A stretch of DNA of 64,000 nucleotides from DASXRA01 sp963737425 (GTDB taxonomy: Bacteria; Actinomycetota; Actinomycetes; Mycobacteriales; Jatrophihabitantaceae): the NCBI GenBank assembly GCA_963737425.1, contig CAVTSX010000005.1, positions 124,001 to 188,000 of the forward strand, written 5' to 3'. Below are positions 61,361 to 64,000 of the stretch, one piece after another (the stretch's first letter is position 1; each line of letters starts with the position of its first letter). Below the pieces are notes generated by a model. It made no database searches and had not been told where the DNA came from. It was given only the letters and a program-made list of their open reading frames with translations. The position numbers and the translations under genes are program-made.

Positions 61361-62293
61361 TCAGCGCATCGCCGGGTCGGAAACGGCAGGTTCGGCCGGT
61401 GCGTGATCGAGAACGTGCCGGCGCAGGAAGGACAACTGCGCTTCGGCGGCCTGCTCGTGTCCGTCCAGGAACGGCGCGTAGTGCCCACCGGGCATGCGGA
61501 CGAGCTCGGCGTGGGGAGCACGGTTCGCCGCCTTCACCGACGGCTCGACGAGCGCGGTCTGGTCCTGCTCGCAGACGAGAACGAGCAGCGGGCACTGCAC
61601 CCGCGACGCGTAACGGCCCGGCCGGTAAAGGGTGAGCCGCAGCGCGGAACGGGCCGCGACCGCCTGCTGCCAGTCCGGGTAGTTGGCCGCACGCAGCGCG
61701 CGGTCGCCGTCGGCGAGGGCGTCCGGCGTGGTGAGCATCGCGACGGTGCCCGGCCGGCCGACGAGAGGCACCAGTCGCGGCGGCCGCCCGACGAGGCTGC
61801 CAACAGCATCGAGAACGGCCCGGCCGGTGAATCGCAGCATCGCGCCCGGCTTCTGGTAGCGCGCGGCGTTGCGGGATGCGGCGGGGCCGTCGGCATTAGG
61901 GGTCTGCGCGATCGCCGCCGCCAGAGACGGATTGCGCGCCGCAACCCGGAAGATGTGCCCACCGGAAGCGGAGAATCCCCAGAGCGCGACCTTGGCCGGG
62001 TCGACGTCCGGCAGCGCGCGGGCGAAGTCGATGGCGGCCTGCCAGTCGTCGAGTTGCAGCCGGATCGGGAGGGCGAGGCGGGGTTGGCCGCCACTCTCGC
62101 CGAGGCGGCGGTAGTCGAACGCGAGGACGCCGAACCCGGCGTCGTTGAATCGCTGCGCGAACAGGTCGGTGGCCGGTTCCTTGGTCACCGCGAACCCGCC
62201 GGCCATGATCACGCAGGCGCCGTTGGTTCCCGGGTAGTGCCAGGCGGCGCACTCGGTGTCGCCGCTGATGAATCGAACCTTCTGCCGTTGCAC
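61361..62293 (-). CDS. Alpha/beta hydrolase (dienelactone hydrolase/acyl-peptidase-like)
   Basis: 310 residues with the serine nucleophile elbow ALWGFSASGGHIFRVA, acid in LLVLVCEQDQTALVEPS and His in MPGGHYAPF, so a complete Ser-Asp-His type triad is possible. N-terminal GACVIMAGGFAVTKEPATDL is typical of this esterase group. GTG 62293 is selected because GGAGG lies 5 nt upstream; ATG 62320 has a site that is too close. First gene of a two-hydrolase operon under a palindromic operator. Confidence 0.85.
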   Translation of the reverse strand: MQRQKVRFISGDTECAAWHYPGTNGACVIMAGGFAVTKEPATDLFAQRFNDAGFGVLAFDYRRLGESGGQPRLALPIRLQLDDWQAAIDFARALPDVDPAKVALWGFSASGGHIFRVAARNPSLAAAIAQTPNADGPAASRNAARYQKPGAMLRFTGRAVLDAVGSLVGRPPRLVPLVGRPGTVAMLTTPDALADGDRALRAANYPDWQQAVAARSALRLTLYRPGRYASRVQCPLLVLVCEQDQTALVEPSVKAANRAPHAELVRMPGGHYAPFLDGHEQAAEAQLSFLRRHVLDHAPAEPAVSDPAMR

Positions 62294-62330
62294 GGAGACC
62301 TCCGAGTGGACGGGATTCATTCTCCAGAGA

Positions 62331-62350
62331 AGTGAACCACGCGGTTCACT
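62331..62350. promoter_or_regulatory. Perfect 20-bp operator AGTGAACC-ACGC-GGTTCACT
   Basis: Eight-bp perfect arms between the TetR gene end (62377) and the hydrolase start (62293). The form is that of a TetR-family operator, so the adjacent TetR protein probably represses the hydrolase operon. Confidence 0.8.
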
Positions 62351-62376
62351 TCCTTGTCCAACGAATCTCGGCCCGG

Positions 62377-63009
62377 TTACTCAGCGGCCTCTTCCCGCTC
62401 CAGTGCACGGGCCAGCGCATCGAACCCTGCGGCGATACCTGCCGTATCGCCGCTGGTGCGCGCATCGACGAGAAAGCCCCGCAGGGCCGCGAGAATCATC
62501 TCGGCGACCTCGAGCTTGCGCTGCTCAGACCAGTGCTGCGGGCACAGCGAGAGCAGCGAGGGCAGGTACTGCTGCGACGCCTCACGAGCGAGTTCGGCGT
62601 AGCGGCCGGGGTCGTACATCGCCAGGCCGATGGCCTGATCGAGCACCCGCGCCTCCTCGCCCACGAGGATCGGCCACACGGCGCGCGCCCAGGCCGCCAG
62701 TGACCGGCGCGAGCGTCCGCTGGTGGCAACGGCCAACGCCTTGTCGATGCGCCTTCCGCGCAACTCGACGATCGCCTGCACGAGCAGGTCGTCGACTCCG
62801 TCGAAGTGGTAGAGCAGCACCTTGTGCGTGGTGGCGGCGGCCCTCGCCGCGCGCCGCAGCGAGAAGTCGACCAGGCCGTTGGCCGCGAGGTCGTCGGTGA
62901 CTCGATCTAGCAGTTCGCGGCGCCTGGCCTCGCCGCGGGGCGAGCCCGTCGATCGCCGGTAGCCTGACCGCTCCGGTCGGCTATGGCCCGCAGGTTCGAC
63001 CGCATCCAT
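62377..63009 (-). CDS. TetR-family regulator
   Basis: About 210 residues. DNA-binding part: RRRELLDRVTDDLAANGLVD, SLRRAARAAATTHKVLLYHF; the recognition helix region has the unusual TTHKVLLYHFDGVDDLL. The C-terminal domain is typical for ligand sensing. The start is unsure: ATG 63009 is chosen, ATG 63045 lies at the intron edge and neither has a ribosome site. The group II intron has inserted directly upstream, so expression may now depend on intron sequences. Confidence 0.82.
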   Translation of the reverse strand: MDAVEPAGHSRPERSGYRRSTGSPRGEARRRELLDRVTDDLAANGLVDFSLRRAARAAATTHKVLLYHFDGVDDLLVQAIVELRGRRIDKALAVATSGRSRRSLAAWARAVWPILVGEEARVLDQAIGLAMYDPGRYAELAREASQQYLPSLLSLCPQHWSEQRKLEVAEMILAALRGFLVDARTSGDTAGIAAGFDALARALEREEAAE

Positions 63010-63044
63010 GGGCTCGGACGCTGTCACATCGACGCGGCCGGCCA

Positions 63045-64000
63045 TTGGTAGTCAGGGGCGCAGCGACCGCGGCGCGGTGCTGTTTCCCCATCCCCCTTTC
63101 AATCCGTACGTGCGGTTCTCCCGCATACGGCTTACCGATGATCTTCTAGACATGGTTACGCAGCCTTCGGGTAGCGGACGGTGCCTGACAGTTTGTGAAG
63201 GCCCTGGTCGTGAAACCAGGCGGGTGTCCATTGGTCGGCCTGTCCGGCGCGTAGGTTGCGGCCCCGCTTCTTGATCTGCAAGCGTTTGAGCCGCCACGCG
63301 ACGTAGCGGTCGATCTGAATGAATTTATCGGCGGCGTTCCCGGTCGCGAAGTAGTTGCCCCACCCGCGCAGGACCGGGTTCAGCTCGTCGATGACGACCC
63401 GAACATCGACCCCGACACGGCTGCGGGCGGTGCGGTGCTCAACCTTCTCCCGGAGCCGTTTCATCGCCCTCTGACTGGGCCAACGGTGCAGGTAGTAGCG
63501 CACGATCCGCTTCTGTTCCCACAACCGCCCAGACATCCGGGCGCGGAAATGGCAGCCGAGGAAGTCGAACCCTTCCCGACCCTCCCGCAGGTCAACGATC
63601 TTCGTCTTGCCCGGATGCAACTGCAGCCCCAACCCAGCCAGGATCTCCCCGGCCAGACCAAGGGCGGCCTCGGCCTGCTTCTGCGTGCGGCAGAGGACCA
63701 CGAAGTCGTCGGCATACCGCACCAACTCCCCGATACCCGCCGCCTGCATCTGCTCATCGAAGCCGTGCAGGTAAATGTTGGCCAGCAGCGGGGAAATGAC
63801 CCCGCCCTGCGGAGTCCCAGCCAGCGTGCGCTGAAACTCCCCATCGGCCAGCACGCCTGCCTGCAGCCACTGACGGATCAACTTGAGCACCCGCCGGTCC
63901 GACACCCGCTCGGCCACCATCGCGAGCAGCCGCTCGTGCTCGATGCTGCCGAAGAAGTCACGGATATCAGCCTCCACGACCCACACCCCGCCCGCGATGA
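63045..64000 (-). mobile_element. Group II intron, 3' portion (runs off the window)
   Basis: The minus strand carries a reverse transcriptase gene followed by a group II domain V: AGCCGTATGCGG at about 63133-63121 and CGCACGTACGGATT downstream to 63101, with the catalytic AGC triad and GAGA-type loop. A domain VI-like stem of G and C runs follows, ending near ...CTGACTACC at about 63047. So the 3' splice site should lie near 63045-63048. The 5' part is outside the window. Confidence 0.88.
63156..64000 (-). CDS. Group II intron reverse transcriptase/maturase (5' end missing)
   Basis: About 281 residues in the window. RT motifs: VVEADIRDFFGSIEHERLL (RT3), GTPQGGVISPLLANIYLHGF (RT4), VRYADDFVVLCRTQ with catalytic YADD (RT5), LHPGKTKIVDLREGREGFDF (RT6), FLGCHF (RT7); the maturase region includes LNPVLRGWGNYFATGNAADK. 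The end KLSGTVRYPKAA is not followed by an HNH motif, so it lacks an endonuclease. The frame is open at the right edge. It helps splicing and mobility of the intron. Confidence 0.93.
   Translation of the reverse strand, partial: IAGGVWVVEADIRDFFGSIEHERLLAMVAERVSDRRVLKLIRQWLQAGVLADGEFQRTLAGTPQGGVISPLLANIYLHGFDEQMQAAGIGELVRYADDFVVLCRTQKQAEAALGLAGEILAGLGLQLHPGKTKIVDLREGREGFDFLGCHFRARMSGRLWEQKRIVRYYLHRWPSQRAMKRLREKVEHRTARSRVGVDVRVVIDELNPVLRGWGNYFATGNAADKFIQIDRYVAWRLKRLQIKKRGRNLRAGQADQWTPAWFHDQGLHKLSGTVRYPKAA

Overview
The window is high-GC actinobacterial DNA, with dense genes, many GTG starts and frequent 4-bp stop/start overlaps. Three things support this: a dnaK-grpE-dnaJ-hspR operon with a HspR operator, an F420-type nitroreductase-fold protein, and a block (39305-50617) in the same order as Mycobacterium tuberculosis Rv0049-Rv0058: DUF5318, class A PBP, GT87-like membrane protein, rpsF, ssb, rpsR, rplI and intein-bearing dnaB. 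Species cannot be fixed from sequence reading; a soil Frankineae/Jatrophihabitans-type actinomycete is a guess.

Layout. 1-3000: truncated FtsX-type permease and a divergent CGNR regulator. 3008-3172: a 165-bp palindromic element. 3170-7548: hspR, dnaJ, grpE and dnaK (minus strand) with their operator. 7605-14738: an MFS exporter divergent from an unusual HxlR-peroxiredoxin fusion, a large permease, another MFS and a PucR regulator. 14862-21716: a HbpS/GlcG protein, then a tightly coupled minus-strand catabolic cluster (RidA, gamma-glutamyltransferase, Rieske ferredoxin, aldehyde dehydrogenase, FAD ferredoxin reductase, second Rieske ferredoxin, heme-oxygenase-fold oxidase). 21937-25407: membrane proteins, ctaG and an AIM24 protein. 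25466-27948: hutF and an M20 amidohydrolase, bracketed by two copies of one hairpin. 28032-31729: a complete glycine-betaine/osmolyte ABC importer. 32155-37649: an EtfD-like membrane Fe-S oxidoreductase, a VOC protein, a Ddn-like protein, a purine permease and a metal-receptor-like protein. 37902-39244: a sigma factor with its probable membrane anti-sigma partner.

39305-50617: wall synthesis, ribosomal protein and replication genes, with a second 165-bp palindrome at 43620-43784 and endonuclease IV. 50678-57410: two exporters, a TetR regulator, small proteins and a NarL-type two-component pair. 57430-60477: an ECF41 sigma factor divergent from an NmrA-like reductase, both preceded by exact ECF41 promoters, then a quinone oxidoreductase. 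60501-63009: two alpha/beta hydrolases and a TetR gene with a perfect operator. 63045-64000: the 3' part of a group II intron with its reverse transcriptase, running off the window.

The strongest unexplained signals are these: two collinear 165-bp palindromes bounded by TA that share a core but not their termini; four other small hairpin or repeat families at gene ends, three of them in two separated copies; the oxidase-plus-private-electron-chain catabolic cluster; the HxlR-peroxiredoxin fusion with only two cysteines; and a class 3 DnaB intein with a decayed homing endonuclease.
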